DNA from: Serripes groenlandicus
Lineage: Eukaryota > Mollusca > Bivalvia > Cardiida > Cardiidae
Assembly (NCBI GenBank): GCA_031761405.1
Contig: JASEVX010000005.1
Location: forward strand, 30,181,127-30,245,126
Direction of reading: 5' to 3'
DNA: 64,000 bases
Position numbers and translations under genes: made by a program. Numbering within the stretch: position 1 is the first letter of the stretch; every line of letters begins with the position of its first letter. The notes beneath the pieces are model-generated. The model made no database searches, was not told the origin of the DNA, and worked only from the letters and a program-made list of their open reading frames with translations. This document shows, one piece after another, positions 44,597-56,299 of the stretch.

Positions 44597-44840
44597 GTTT
44601 ATTGTTTGGTGTTAAACTCCGCTTTCAACATGTTTTATGTTATATCACGTAGTATCAGTGCTACTGGTCTATTTATCCTGACATCAGCCAGTCAGTCGTA
44701 ATGCTAACCCTACAACCCTCAGCGCCACGGAAGGCAGCTTTACTATCAATTTTAATGTGGTATGACCCGGCAAGGGATCAAACCTGTGACCACCCGCATC
44801 CGAGGTGGACGCTCTACCACAACATCATCGAGGCGATCAA
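44597..44840 (-). mobile_element. tRNA-derived SINE, minus strand, same type as 23803
   Basis: The tail is at left (TGGTGTTAAACTCCGCTTTC), the body has CCTGACATCAGCCAGTCAGT, and the head is at right (GGATCAAACCTGTGACCACC; GGTGGACGCTCTACC). The B-box side GACCCGGC.AGGGATCAAAC mirrors the third head type. Confidence 0.75.
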
Positions 44841-44909
44841 GTAATAAAGGTTTATCTAATGCTAAACTAATTATGCAGTTTATTAGATGATTTACGGTAT
44901 GTCACAAGT

Positions 44910-45178
44910 TTGTTTGTTTGTTTGGAGTTTAACGCCGCTTTCAACAGCTTTGGTCATATCACGGCGGTCAGTGCACCTACCCATGTTTTCCTGGCTTTCC
45001 CACACCAGTACTTACACAACATTCTTTCGAAGCCACTGACTACTTTCTCACATAGATCAGAGGTGAGAGGCAATGGAAAACATCACCCGAAAGAATGTCG
45101 CCGCAACCGGGTATCGAACCCGTGACCTCCAGATCACGAGTCAGATACGCTACCAATTGAGCTACCCGGCCGGGTCTG
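44910..45178 (-). mobile_element. Intact tRNA-derived SINE with 13-bp target duplication
   Basis: On the minus strand the head reads GGTAGCTCAATTGGTAGCGT (A box) and CACGGGTTCGATACCCGG (B box). The body follows, and then the tail CGCCGTGATATGACC ... AAGCGGCGTTAAACTCC with an (AAAC)n end. GGTATGTCACAAG flanks it at 44897-44909 and 45179-45191. It landed in the end of the MITE that follows. It is the best-preserved SINE of this family here. Confidence 0.92.
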
Positions 45179-45301
45179 GTATGTCACAAGAAAATACGAT
45201 TCTCTTATTTCATAATAGTGAATATCTGTATGTACTTATGTAGTATGATCAGGGTCTTCACTATTAGGAAATAAGAGAATGTAAGTTTTCTGTGACATAC
45301 C
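45179..45301. mobile_element. Short MITE, GGTATGTCACA ends
   Basis: GGTATGTCACAAGAAAA faces TTTTCTGTGACATACC, and ATTCTCTTATTTC.TAATAGTGAA faces its complement. The arms total about 45 bases with small mismatches around a short loop. An unpaired relative of one end (TTTTCTGTGACATACCTGAA) lies at 44553-44572. Confidence 0.8.
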
Positions 45302-46573
45302 TGAAATCATCTATATCCCATACACAGCAAAATTGTATAATGCTTTAACACTAGATAAACACACTTAATATTGTGTATCTGTGCTTCAATGAGTTATTTT
45401 TATAACAGTTGACATGTGTACACTTACACGTGGCGTCAATAAAAAATAAAAGTCTCAAAGCTATACACTTGATTAATGCAAATTTATGTGAAAGCGACCG
45501 GAATAAATGAAAGCTTAGTTAAATGACATATAACCAGAGAAATACAATGTCACATTACAAAGCAAGCAGATGAAGTGGGTTTCCGGACCTCTTCTCTCAT
45601 CAATACTAACACATTCTCATATGCAGTAGTGTTTTTTATTTGTAGCAGGACTTTTGAAAACATTCTGATTTAATGACCAATATCTTCTTTTGCCAATCGT
45701 TTTCAATTCTAGCAGCGTTTAAACTCGTCTACTGCATGTTTTTGGGTATGTTTGGTATGTGAGAAAGAAAGGATTGCTGTTGAATAACAGGGGTAATCGG
45801 AGAGAGTCGGGTAAGAAGTAACCACATTCCCAACCAAAACAAGTTAATTATCTTCTTGATATTCAATACAATAAATTATATATATATACACACAACACAT
45901 TACTAAATCCAAGTTTATAGTTCGGGTTTCGCCCCCAATCCTCCTATTTTCTTTAGTTATATATATCAGTTATCAGAACGATCTATTAACCTAACACATC
46001 ATACATAAGAGCGGTGCTAAACGAAAACCAGTATCATGGCATATGCGAGCAGTGTATACCCAGATCAACCTGTGAATCATCGCAGCTTGATCAGGCTCTG
46101 CACTGTTCGCCGAATACTCCTTAAGAGAATCAAGAAACTTATGACAATGGAATCCATTTCGATCCTTTAACGACGATTCATTAAGACCACCCCCTAAATC
46201 GCCTGACGCGGCTCGACCTTATACAAGTAGGTATAATTATTATTTTTTTTTGAGTCGGTGCCAGTTTAAAAAAAGCGGTCGACTTTGTTCATTGTTTGGG
46301 TTTCCATGAAAGATCAGCTTTATTTATACCCTTGAGGTTTATCTGGTTTTCAAAGAAATGGTTATTTAATGTCCTTGACTCATCACTGCTATTGCATAGC
46401 CGTTTTAAGATTACTATAAGCAAGAGAACTTCGGTACACTTCCACACATTTCTATTTAACAGTGCATCAATAATCGAATATATCTAGTACATTAATGACG
46501 TGTGTGCGTACGTGTGTATGTACAGTCATACCTATCCTAAATGAACACGAGGGAACGAGCAAATTAAATCAGC
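45302..46573. other. Intron sequence with a MITE relic
   Basis: A TTAA-type relic lies at about 45613-45775. 46010-46175 shares GATCA/CTGATCAGG-type words with the 27984 MITE interior. Nothing else was recognised. Confidence 0.4.
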
Positions 46574-46927
46574 TTATAAAAAAGTTTGCAGCTCACCTAC
46601 AAATGAGAAATTGTTTATATTGATGGGGTAAAGTGAAGGGCTGAGAGAACCCGCTTCGTGGGACGTTGTCCGTCCGTTATCCTTTAACAATTTGTTAATG
46701 AAATATCCTCCAAAACCACAAGGCCTAAACCCAAACGCCACAGATATGTTCCTTATGAGATTCATTTTCATAATTGGTAACATAATTGAATTCCGTGTAA
46801 AAGTCTGGTAACCATGGCAATGGAAAGGAATTGGTTTACTTGTTTTTAAATCTCCTCCCTTTGCAATGGGCCAATCTTGTCCTTCCGGATGGATTATGTA
46901 ATAAACTTGGCATGGCAAAGGAAACAC
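46574..46927 (-). other. Open frame of 117 codons, probably repeat-derived
   Basis: The frame begins MFPLPCQVYYIIHPEGQDWP and ends VGELQTFL. It has no signal peptide, repeat, or family motif I recognise. The DNA around 46660-46680 has GGACGTTGTCCGTCCG, similar to the CCGTCC microsatellite step of the HINE-like elements, so this may be a core segment of such an element. I do not call a gene. Confidence 0.3.
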
Positions 46928-47940
46928 TTGCCAGATAAAATGTTTCGTTTTACTATATTCCCAGTCTCGATTTATTCTAGAAGAGTGAAAACTTTGAAAA
47001 CTTTGAAAACTTTGATATTGATATTTGTTTATTTAAGGCTTTGAAAATGAATACTGCTGTAGATTCTACACGTCCAATGCGCGTATACAAACACCAATAT
47101 TCAGGCATTTCACCTTTCTGAGGCACCGAATTTTACATAAATGTTCAAAAATTACCAAAATATATTTATAAAATAACGATTTCAATTAGTTCAAAGGAAG
47201 GAGATAACAATTCTGCATCTTGAACCGTTTGAAATGAAGCGATCGGAGGTTTTTAAATACCTTAATACGAGCAGAATAATGTTTAGCTCCTTCTTATTTC
47301 AAGGTAACTTTGGGTGAACAACAAAACCTAAAAAAGGGACTAAAATGTAAAAATCATAGAATCATATTAAAAATATCATATTAAAGAGCAAATATTTTCC
47401 TAACATATTCGTTTGAAATGAAATGATCCATTCATTAACTAATTCGTAGGAGCAATTTAACTATCTTTTCCCTATATATAACTCCATGGGAGCTTTCGAG
47501 ACACCGGATTTCCTGAAACTCGGCAATGGATTCCTCTTTCATTTCCGACACAGTATGCGTTGCATGTAGAATTTATCTAGAAAATGTTTCTTCTTGGTAT
47601 ATTACGTTATCATTTCCACATAGTCTGTACATCATTCGTACAACTGATAGTTTCGAGACGTGTCATGGATATGTCATCGACATGTCTATCCACAACAGTG
47701 ACGGTATCATTTTCAAAATAATATAATTTTAAATTTTTACGTCGCTTTAGAATCACAATTGCCTTGAATATAGCCTTCTGTATTTAAACTTTGAATGTTA
47801 TCAGAATTTCCATAGCCTGAACTGACTTGAAACGACGATTTTACGTCCACCTTTCCCACGCAATTTTCAAAACGCGTAATCGTCGTTTTGATTATCAGCA
47901 TATTCATCATCATCAACTTCATTTCCATCCATGTTGTCGG
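46928..47940. other. Intron sequence
   Basis: A short GAAAACTTT triplication lies at about 46987-47012. No gene or mobile element was recognised. Confidence 0.4.
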
Positions 47941-47948
47941 CGCCATTA

Positions 47949-47958
47949 TCACCATCAC

Positions 47959-48005
<47 letters not shown>

Positions 48006-48030
48006 ACATCATTATCATCATCATCGTAAT
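47949..48030. repeat. (CAT)n microsatellite
   Basis: It is almost pure CAT/ATC repeats, with less regular ATCATC text on either side to about 48060. The poly-His, poly-Ile and poly-Met open frames over it come from the triplet repeat. Confidence 0.97.
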
Positions 48031-48821
48031 CACTTTTGTCATCATCATCAAAGAATCATCGTACATGTCTTAATCAACATCTTCATCATCACCGGCTGCG
48101 TGTTCCGCTTCGTTATCATCAGCAGCAACGTCTTCATTCATAAATTTTATAATACAATGGAGTTATCTTTTCCATAATCACTATCTTTATCGAAAACAAT
48201 ATCCTCGAAATTACCGTTATTAAAATCTCTATCATCATTACCGCAACCAAAGTCCATGAAATCGTCATCATTATTTGATATAAACAGATTCTGGTCGAGT
48301 CCGTTAACGTCTGGAGATGAACTTTCCCATTTTATTCTTGTTTTGTTGGGGTTTTATATTTTAAATAATAAATAACATCATATGAATGAACATATTTTAT
48401 AAAGTTGCCTATTTTAGTTCGTTTTTGTATCAAGTCCCATTAACCACGGGGTATTCGTTAAAATGGAGACTAGGCAATAAATACAACAGTTTGTACGAAT
48501 TATAAGTTACTTCGATTCTCCACTTGGATTCTAGTAAACTACTGAAATTGTATAAGAAATATGTAATGACAAAAAAATAAAATATATATAACTTAAAAAT
48601 CGAATAAAACGTTGCCCAGTAATACCTCCACTCTAATAATCTTCGTGTAAATTAAAACCTGAATGAAATAAATGTTTATTCATATGATTAAATTATACAT
48701 TTATTTACTCATTTCAATAAAAAAAAATGCAAGCACACAATCATGAAAAGGGATATTTCCACCCCGGACTCTTCCAGACTCTGTTTAGTGACACCAACTA
48801 TATACAAATTCCAAATTGCAG
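48031..48821. other. Intron sequence before exon 2
   Basis: AT-rich. No gene or mobile element was recognised. The acceptor before 48822 reads CCAAATTGCAG, with a poor pyrimidine tract. Confidence 0.4.
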
Positions 48822-49005
48822 ACGGTTGACGTGTCTCTGTATGAAGGAGGAGGGTGTAAAATCGCAGAATTGAAGAAGATTGAGTGGTGCACAAGTCAAC
48901 CTACAAATACAGAGATGCCTCATGGTGAGAAATGTGTCCAGTTTATTGACAAACGATACATCACTAGTGAATGCAGCGATGGAGAATGGAAAATAATCAA
49001 AGCAG
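48822..49005 (+). CDS. Exon 2 of the sushi/HYR protein (four-cysteine segment)
   Basis: The exon is 184 bases, entering in phase 0 and leaving in phase 1 (donor GTGAAT at 49006). It gives TVDVSLYEGGGCKIAELKKI, then EWCTSQPTNTEMPHGEKC, then VQFIDKRYITSECSDGEWKI and IKA. Cysteines are at exon residues 12, 23, 38 and 51. The spacing and the ECSDGEW ending (compare S.GQW in the later sushi exons) suggest a divergent or partial sushi module lacking the last cysteine. Its last base completes an Ala codon with the first two bases of the exon at 54491. That phase match and the same strand are why I join them. Confidence 0.7.
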
Positions 49006-51277
49006 GTGAATGTACATAAAGCTAGCTTAATTGATCTGAAAGTAGTACTACAACTTGTTTCAATCAAACGTGTGAGATCGACTCGGCTTTTAGAAATGTA
49101 AAATTACGAGTTAAGTCGAAGAGTTCGTATCATGAGCTGGCCCAATATACTCTTACGTTAAATAATGAATGCCTGGTCACTATATGTACACTCATTTTAA
49201 ATAAGTCCGTTATGAAATCGGCATTTCATGAACATATGTTTTATATCCGTATAAAGACAAAACATCAACTAATATTTCCTAATAACTTATACTTCCGTAG
49301 GTAGATGTATACTATATCTGTCTAGATATTTTCATACGTAGTCTACTGATTCGTTATGTGCAGATATGCGGGAATGTGATTTCGTTTTTGAATATCTTTG
49401 GAAATATTACAGTTTAACAGTTTCTTATTCTGAATGTCATATTTTAAAGTAAATAAAAGAGTCGAGAAGAAAGGTTGGCTTTGGCGAAGATCGAGGCGAT
49501 CATCAAGATGTAGTTGGTCGTGGTGGTGGTGGTGCAGACGTAAGTAGGTCTATGCATTACTTGCCATTAAATATGTTGTGAGGTACTGTACGTTATGCAG
49601 TTTCTGGCTTTAAATGTATCCTTATATATGAGGGGAAAACACTCAATGTTATTCATCAGTTAGCAATTTGGAAAGATTTTGGTAGTTATGTTACCTTGTT
49701 TTGTTGTTGGGTTATAAGTATGTGTGACACTGTGTCCAGTGCTTGCACTAACTGTTTTCAACATGAAGTTCCAATATCTGAATTTTTAATTCCTGGTCAT
49801 AGTTCTTGGACGTCCCGGATGTCATGCTAGCTTTGCCGCAACTTGCACATTCTATTTTTCACAATATACACAGGTCCTTTATATCCTACGTATATTGTAA
49901 AAACTTAAGAAATCTGCTTGTCGAAAAGTGCTGGACATTGGTAAATGACACACTGCAGATACATAGGTGCAGTTTCTGGCTTTAAATCTGTCCTTATATT
50001 ATATGTACCACAATAGTATACTTAAATAAGAATATAATTAATACTTATTAAGAATAAAATCCGAAATGTTCAATATTTAAAGCCTGAATCATTGTCTAGT
50101 GGTTTCAATTACTTTCATCAGAACTTTTGCGTCATAGCATGCTATCAGTCGCTATCGTAATGGACATTTCCTAAATCATTATATTTACATATTCGTGTTT
50201 AGTTTTATTGCCAATATACATGTACACATTTCAAACATACATTAGTTCAAAAGTAACAGAATATATCGGCAAAAGTTCTCACAAGTTCTCTCAACATATT
50301 TGTGTCACAGTTTAAACTGGATAACAATTAGAAAGCTTATCTTTAATTGTATGTGACACAGTTTAGTCAAGTCAGTACAGTACGCATCCCAAAATACAAA
50401 GGTATCTGGTAAAAAACCCAACACAAGGGCAGTAACCGTGATTGACATAGAGATATATCCACAACAATTATGCACTGGAGATACATCGTTTCCTTTAAAA
50501 ACTGTTCATAATATCCTATATACATGTACTTCAAACAGTACATAATAGCTTTGATGAAACAGGATCATGACATCAAAATTCATCACATAATACTAGGTGA
50601 CATATCCAAAAACGTCGAGTTATTTAAAGGGATCCTTATCAAGAGCAAATGCAGCATAAGTAAATACCCGTACATACACGATGTTTAAATTGTTGACGGA
50701 ACTAGACCTTCTACATGTACCTGAAGACGGAATTCATTTCAAATAAATCGTAGTATATAATACCATGAGATGATATAAAACCTTAACCACATATAGCTAC
50801 AAATAATTAAGTGAAGTGTAAACAATACATTGTATTAACGGACTATTGGTTTGCGTCTTAAACTATCCAAAAGTATGGGTTTTATCTTTATTTGTCACAC
50901 TTTAACATGTAAAATATTGAACGAACAAATGAAACTGACAGAAAAAATGTTTGTTTTGAAGTAATAACAGGAGTAAGGTTGTTTTACAGTAGATAGTCAG
51001 ATAGATAAGCGGCTGGCATAGGCGGTACTAAATTGTGACTATTATCATGAAGGGTCCTGTTGATTTCAATATTTGAGGAGTTGACGGTGATTTCGGTTCA
51101 CCAAATAAGATCAGGATATTGCCAGGGTCTTGTTGAGTAGTATTCGGTGTGGACAGCGTTTACTGCGATCGAAACTGGCGCTGGAGGCTCACTGATAATA
51201 TCCGTCATCAGACATGTAATGAAGATCTGAAGGCACATCACTAAAATCACTAGGAACGCGATAAAACTCACTTTCTT
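49006..51277. other. Intron 2, left part
   Basis: A weak TTAA-MITE relic lies near 49310-49375. ACACAAGGGCAGTAACCGTG at 50422 is similar to ACACAAGGGAAGTAACCGTG at 53268, on the other side of the retroelement remnant. These could be LTR relics, but the similarity spans only about 50 bases. No gene was found. Confidence 0.4.
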
Positions 51278-52606
51278 TCACTTTGTAAATAAAAGCACGC
51301 AACTGAACCTTAGTCCACCACATACAGCCAAAAGATACCTATTATGCGCTTTCAACTTGCTTTTATCAGAGAACAAATACACCATATCACCTACACACAC
51401 GGGCTGAGTTTCACATGGCAACCTAAAGAATCTGGCTAGAAGCAACTTCTTATTTCTCATAACATATACTGCTGCACTAATGTCATGTCGAGACACAGAA
51501 CCGTCTGTTACTATCCATAATTGGTCAGTGGGTATGTTGTTAGAATTGCTTGACAGTTTAATGTGTGAGTCTGACCAAAATATCTTCTCCTGATACTTTT
51601 TACCTCCTGTAAGGTCAACCAATGGGCTCAGAAAGTTTGAATAATGGGGAAGACTATTCCAAGAAACGTATATGCTCCAATGAATGAACGTATGCAAATA
51701 ATTTCTCTGTAAGTCCGCAAGGACACTTTGCCAATTGTGTATCAAGTCATTGATACTGTAGGCAGCACAGTATAGGTCATCAGCTAACTTTGCTACATGA
51801 CCGTGTTGTACTTGACGCGAAGTATGCGTTAGATAAGTTCTTCTTGAGATGTCTCTGACCCTGATATACCCATAGCAAAGCGGGTGTATACACGTACACC
51901 TCGAAATGGAGTGGAAACACCTCAATATTTCATAGACTTTTTGGCTAGTGGAATTTGGTAGAAGGCTATAGTCAAGTCTGTGATTAGGTTCTTCCATTGG
52001 CAGATGGCCGAAAGTGTAGAGTCATCATCGGGCATAAGCTTTGTTGAGGTTTCTTTAGCGTCCAACATCTGAAAAGGCAGTCACAAGACGGTAACTTCTA
52101 TTTTTACATGAAATAAGGGGTTTAGTACTCCGCCGACACACTTACATCCCTAGGACGTGAGAATATGCCTTGTATCTCTAAATCGTCAAAATGTTTCTGT
52201 TGTTCTACGAGCTTTTCATTGGAATACTGCGGGACTCTACACTTTCGCTGTTGGGGTTGAACTGACAGCCTTAACTTTGCCAGAAACGCCATTATATTCA
52301 GGTATATTAGGTGTAAGAACTTCCGAGTTATGCATTAGAAGGTCTTGCAATTTACGATTGGCTTCTTCTGTGAGTATATTATCCGGGTCAACGGAAACAT
52401 TGCCAGAAAGAGGATGGTTTGTCTCACCTTGTGTAGCTTGTGTCATGTTGGTATTGTGTTGGTCATTCTGTGCACAAGTTGTATTTCTAACTTTGACAAA
52501 CTCCCCTTTTGTTGTCTCATGTTTGGCAGGACATTTGGCTATGGCGTTAATGGAATTCCAGCTAAACATCTACGTCAAGTTTATTCACAACAAGAACTTC
52601 CCGTGA
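51278..52606 (-). pseudogene. Decayed LTR-retrotransposon pol remnant
   Basis: On the minus strand, 52569-52237 reads like the entry region of a Ty3/Gypsy-type reverse transcriptase (LTEEANRKLQDLLMHNSE, TPNIPEYNGVSGKVKA). After a gap, 51997-51278 is one open frame. It contains the RT metal-binding motif as VAKLADDLYC, a SPLVDLTGGKKYQEKIFWSD connection, an RNase-H-like start QLWIVTDGSVSRHD, and a GDMVYLFSDKSK stretch of integrase C-terminal type. Most of the RT fingers/palm, the rest of RNase H and the integrase core are missing. It is therefore a deletion-riddled relic in antisense orientation inside intron 2. Confidence 0.75.
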
Positions 52607-53910
52607 CATTGTAATATGTGTTTATCCAATAATCTTTAAAGGTGTGAAACCTTCCTAATAGGCCTCAATGTGATCTGCCAGACTACTAAATCATGCTTAT
52701 TTCTGCACTACTGTCAAGAGTTTCAGTAAGGGGAAATTGTTCGAAAAATGTCATCAAAGAGAGTTACTGTTTCGTGCTAACATGTCTTAGTCGTTGACTA
52801 TGAATGGGGCCTTTTACTTCAGTGTCATTGGATAATTTGACAACATTATCAGGCTCATCGTTTTACTCAAAATGTGTAGCTTGGCGGATTTTACGAGAAA
52901 TATTCATATATGTTTTGTCCTCCTCTGATAAATGTTTGCATTTGCTCAGGATGTCACTCAGCTTGTTTGCATAGTGGGCAGAATGGGAATTCACAGGCTG
53001 GTTTTGAACTTGGAGTCATTATATTTCTGAACGTTTAACGCAATACCTTTGCTTCGGCAATGGTGTGGACTTCATCTAGGAGTCCATACCTTTTTATAGG
53101 CATTTTGGAAACGAGAATTTGGCCCTCCCTTTCCTTTGAAAAATCAATCGCTAATCAGACACAAGTTAAAAATGATCTTCTCGTCATTAGGGAAATGTTT
53201 TACAAAAAAGCATGGCGGTAAATACACAAGGGAACTAACTCTTTTACATTGAAGTCGAACTTAACACAAGGGAAGTAACCGTGTCTGACATAGAGGTTTA
53301 TCAACAACAATTGATTGCATCTTTTCTAACGCTGTGACATTTCCACAATTCCTAGAAATTTGTTTATTTAATGTTGGTACTCTAAAACAGTATTGTTCAA
53401 ATCATCTCCCTTTGTGTTCAAAATGACCCTAGCCAAGATTCGAATGTTTTTCAAGGACTTAAAGATATATATAGAACATGTATGTATGTATCTGGGATGT
53501 GAATGTCATCAGAACCAGGGACATTATATTAAATAATGGTACTATAGCGTCCTTGTCAGAAAAAAAACCAAGGCCACATCACAACTCCATCTTTGAACAT
53601 TTGTCTCTATAAAGCCTCCAGTCAATTTTGAAACATTATTGGTCAAAAACTAGGTCAATACTCTGGTTAGTGATTCACTCACTTTGCCATCATGACCCTC
53701 TTGCTTTTTCTTGTTTCCCATATTCTCACTTATTTCTTAATTTCAACTTGATATTGCAGTGCTCAAAAACTATAAATACATCATGTCTAATTTAGGATTT
53801 TTAATTTTCTAGTTTGGCCACTTTCAAAATTATTTTGCAATGTATCAAATTTAAGCTTGTTATGTAGATAACATGTCATCTACAAATGCAATGAGCATGA
53901 ACCATAACTA
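52607..53910. other. Intron 2, middle part
   Basis: Besides the possible LTR-like words at about 53266-53310 there is nothing recognisable. No gag-like frame was found to the right of the pol remnant. Confidence 0.4.
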
Positions 53911-54178
53911 TGCCACAACTATAAGTTATCCCTCCTTTCAATTTATCTTGTTCGCCTATTTCTATTTTTCTTGTTCGCCCATTTACCCACATAATTACCG
54001 ACTTTGTTTATAGGTAGCTTTTGATCTGCAGATGTACAGTTCAAAGAACTATAACTATGCCACAACTATAAGTTATCCCCCCTTTCAATTTTTCTTGTTC
54101 GCCCATTTACTCACATAGTTACCAATTTTGTTTGTAGGTAGGTATTGAACTGCAGATGTACAGTTCAAAGAACTATAA
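53911..54178. repeat. ~135-bp tandem duplication
   Basis: CCATAACTATGCCACAACTA, TAAGTTATCCCTCCTTTCAA ... CAGATGTACAGTTCAAAGAA at 53911-54047 repeats at 54048-54176 with a few changes. One copy has an extra TTGTTCGCC segment. Confidence 0.9.
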
Positions 54179-54490
54179 TTCTAGCATGTATATTTTTTTT
54201 TTAGTTTTTAGTTTCCCCATTTATTGATTTAAACTTTCCTTATAACTTCCTGCAGACAGAACGCCATGTGTTCCATGGAATGGTCTTTTGCTATTTGCTC
54301 TTGGTGCACTCTGTGAAAATCTTCTCTTAACTACTTTTTTGATACCAAAATAATTTAAGAGAACTGTTCCTAGGGCGGTTTCCTACCTAGACTGGTCAAG
54401 CCATCTTGTTTGGTTGAAAATCATTGCCTCCAGGTGTTGAGAACCAAGAAAATATCTATAACAATAATATTGAACCTCTTCTTTTCTTAG

Positions 54491-54623
54491 CCGTGAACAG
54501 AGCGCCTTACTTCACAAGATGTACACCAAGCCAGACTGTATTTAACACACCATCTGGAAGCACTGGTATGAGGGTATATTTCCAGACACCAACTGTGTAC
54601 GATAGTGAGGATGGACATATTAC
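54491..54623 (+). CDS. Exon 3: first half of a HYR-like domain
   Basis: The acceptor is CTTTTCTTAG and the donor GTGAGC at 54624. The exon enters in phase 1 and leaves in phase 2. It encodes (A)VNRAPYFTRCTPSQTVFNTP, then SGSTGMRVYFQTPTVYDSED, then GHIT. The AP.F..C.P opening, the F/Y-x-x-P-x-V/A-x-D strand and D..G are the hallmarks of HYR (hyalin repeat) modules, which have an Ig-like fold and act in extracellular adhesion. The open frame runs on upstream without a stop, but the splice acceptor sets the true start. Confidence 0.8.
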
Positions 54624-55402
54624 GTGAGCTAACTGACTTTCTGACACCTTTGCAGTAAATTGACTTATATAATGTACTGTGAAAAGGAATTATCATACAT
54701 TCTGTCCTAGCTATGTCCTCAATTTATGCCTATTTTTATTTGATAATATTGCTAATAGTGAAAACAAAGTAAGTAATAAATAGTTCAAAACTATTTTGGC
54801 AGTCATGAGTAAATGTTATAAAAATTTGGGTTACTGGATATGTCTGCCCAGTAAAAATGAAGCATAAGCAATCAATATTAAGATGTTTATTGTACTGGAA
54901 AGTGAAATTATTACTATAATTTTATCACAGAATTAAGATTCTAACATTTCAAGACAACTTTTGAACAGTTTTAAAACTTTGATTATACTACATGTATCTT
55001 TAATCTGAAATTCAGCACCTTGAACATTTTGACGTATCTACAGCAGATGCCTTTATAAAACATTGTGACAAAATGAGAAATTGCTCAAAACAAGAAATTT
55101 CTCCTATTGCCACAATGTTTTCAATTTTTTTTAGTAATTATACCTACATTTATAGAGATTTGCCATATTTTTTAGTAGACATTTTCAAAGTCGTTTGCTG
55201 CAGATTTGTTGTATGTGGGAGAACGGGTTTTCATATATAGCAAAGTACATTTTTGTTGTGACGATATTTCTCCTCTATACCCCTTCCCACATACAACAAA
55301 TATGCAGCAGACGACTTTGAAAACATCTTGTCAAAAATATGGAAACTCTCTATAAAAGAAAGACCAATTATTGACAAAAAGTTGATAATATTGTGGTAAA
55401 TG
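54624..55402. other. Intron 3, with two TTAA-type MITEs
   Basis: One copy lies at about 55018-55229 (CTACAGCAGATGCCTTTATA; centre AAATTGCTCAAAACAAGAAATT; end GATTTGTTGTATGTGGGAGA). A partial copy lies at about 55281-55400 (CCCCTTCCCACATACAACAA, ATGCAGCAGACGACTTTGAA). The rest is featureless. Confidence 0.65.
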
Positions 55403-56290
55403 GTTAATTATTCACAAAGCATCTTGTTTAATAATTGAAGAGTCCTAAATTCTCGTAGGACCAATTTTCAAATATATAAACCTTATAGTATTGACCCTTA
55501 CCGCGCTGTTCCCAACTTAAAACAACAGTTACGTGACGAACAACTGAATTAAATAATGCGTTAATTATTCACAAAGCATCTTGTTTAATAATTGAAGAGT
55601 CCTAAATTCTCGTAGGATCAATTTTCAAATAAGATAAGATAAGATAAGATAAGATAATTTTATTATAGTGACATGGTGACACGTACAAAATATGAATAAA
55701 AACGAAACATCAGGCAAAGACACCCGGCCATGTTTGGCCTATCAGTCACTTTAACATATCTACATAATGAATTGAAATGTGAGATAAATATTAAATATTT
55801 CACTGGGTTCACGCTTTACACCCATCTACAATAATAATAATAGTATTGACCCTTACCACGCTGTTCCCAACTTAAAACAACAGTTACATGACGAACAACT
55901 GAATTAAAGCTGTATTTGCGAACAATATAGACCAATATCAGCCACGCTTATTCTGGTGTACATTAATTCTAACTCATATATCAATAAGTTGTAAAGACTT
56001 GAAAATAAACATGTAAAGAATCATTGATGATGAATACAGTTGCATGAAAACAGCGGGATAAGGGTTATCAGTTACGTGACGAACAACTGAATTAAAACTG
56101 TTTTTGTGAACAATATAGACCAATATCTGCCACGCTAATTCTGGTGTTCATTGTTTCTAACTCATATACCAATAAGTTGTAAAGACTTGAAAGTCCATAA
56201 ACGTGTAAGAATGTGTAAAGAATCATTGATCAGATGATGAATACAGTTGCATGAAAACAGTGGGTTAAAGGTTAACAGTTATCAGTTTCA
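55403..56290. repeat. Complex tandem duplication, second copy holding a LINE-like insertion
   Basis: TTAATTATTCACAAAGCATC ... CTCGTAGGACCAATTTTCAA at 55403 repeats at 55561 (offset 158). The second copy is interrupted between CAATTTTCAAAT and ATAGTATTGACCC by 55630-55841. A third partial copy begins near 56066 (GTTACGTGACGAACAACTGA), continuing to about 56265. Confidence 0.88.
55630..55841 (-). mobile_element. LINE-like 3' end with (TTATC)n tail, minus strand
   Basis: On the minus strand the insertion runs ...GGCCAAACATGGCCGGGTGT, then GTCACTATAATAAAATTATC and five TTATC-type repeats. A polyadenylation-like AATAAA followed by a short microsatellite is the usual 3' end of several non-LTR retrotransposons. 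The first tandem copy at 55480 gives the empty site. The 5' end is lost and there is no coding part. Confidence 0.7.
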
Positions 56291-56299
56291 AGCATGCAT

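Noticed and set aside
45095..45175. tRNA gene on the minus strand
   Set aside because: A and B boxes are good, but the acceptor arms do not pair and the sequence continues into a SINE body flanked by a target duplication. The same holds for the heads at 4850-4912, 30923, 36044 and 38594.
47737..48177. Poly-His, poly-Ile and poly-Met open frames
   Set aside because: All three come from the (CAT)n microsatellite at about 47949-48030 read in different frames and strands.
52157..52606. 149-codon plus-strand ORF
   Set aside because: It is the antisense shadow of the retroelement pol remnant, whose minus-strand frame shows RT-like text.
50420..53310. Matching LTRs around the pol remnant
   Set aside because: Only about 50 bases resemble each other (CACAAGGG.AGTAACCGTG ... 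GACATAGAG), with no TG...CA ends or target duplication seen. I noted it but did not annotate LTRs.
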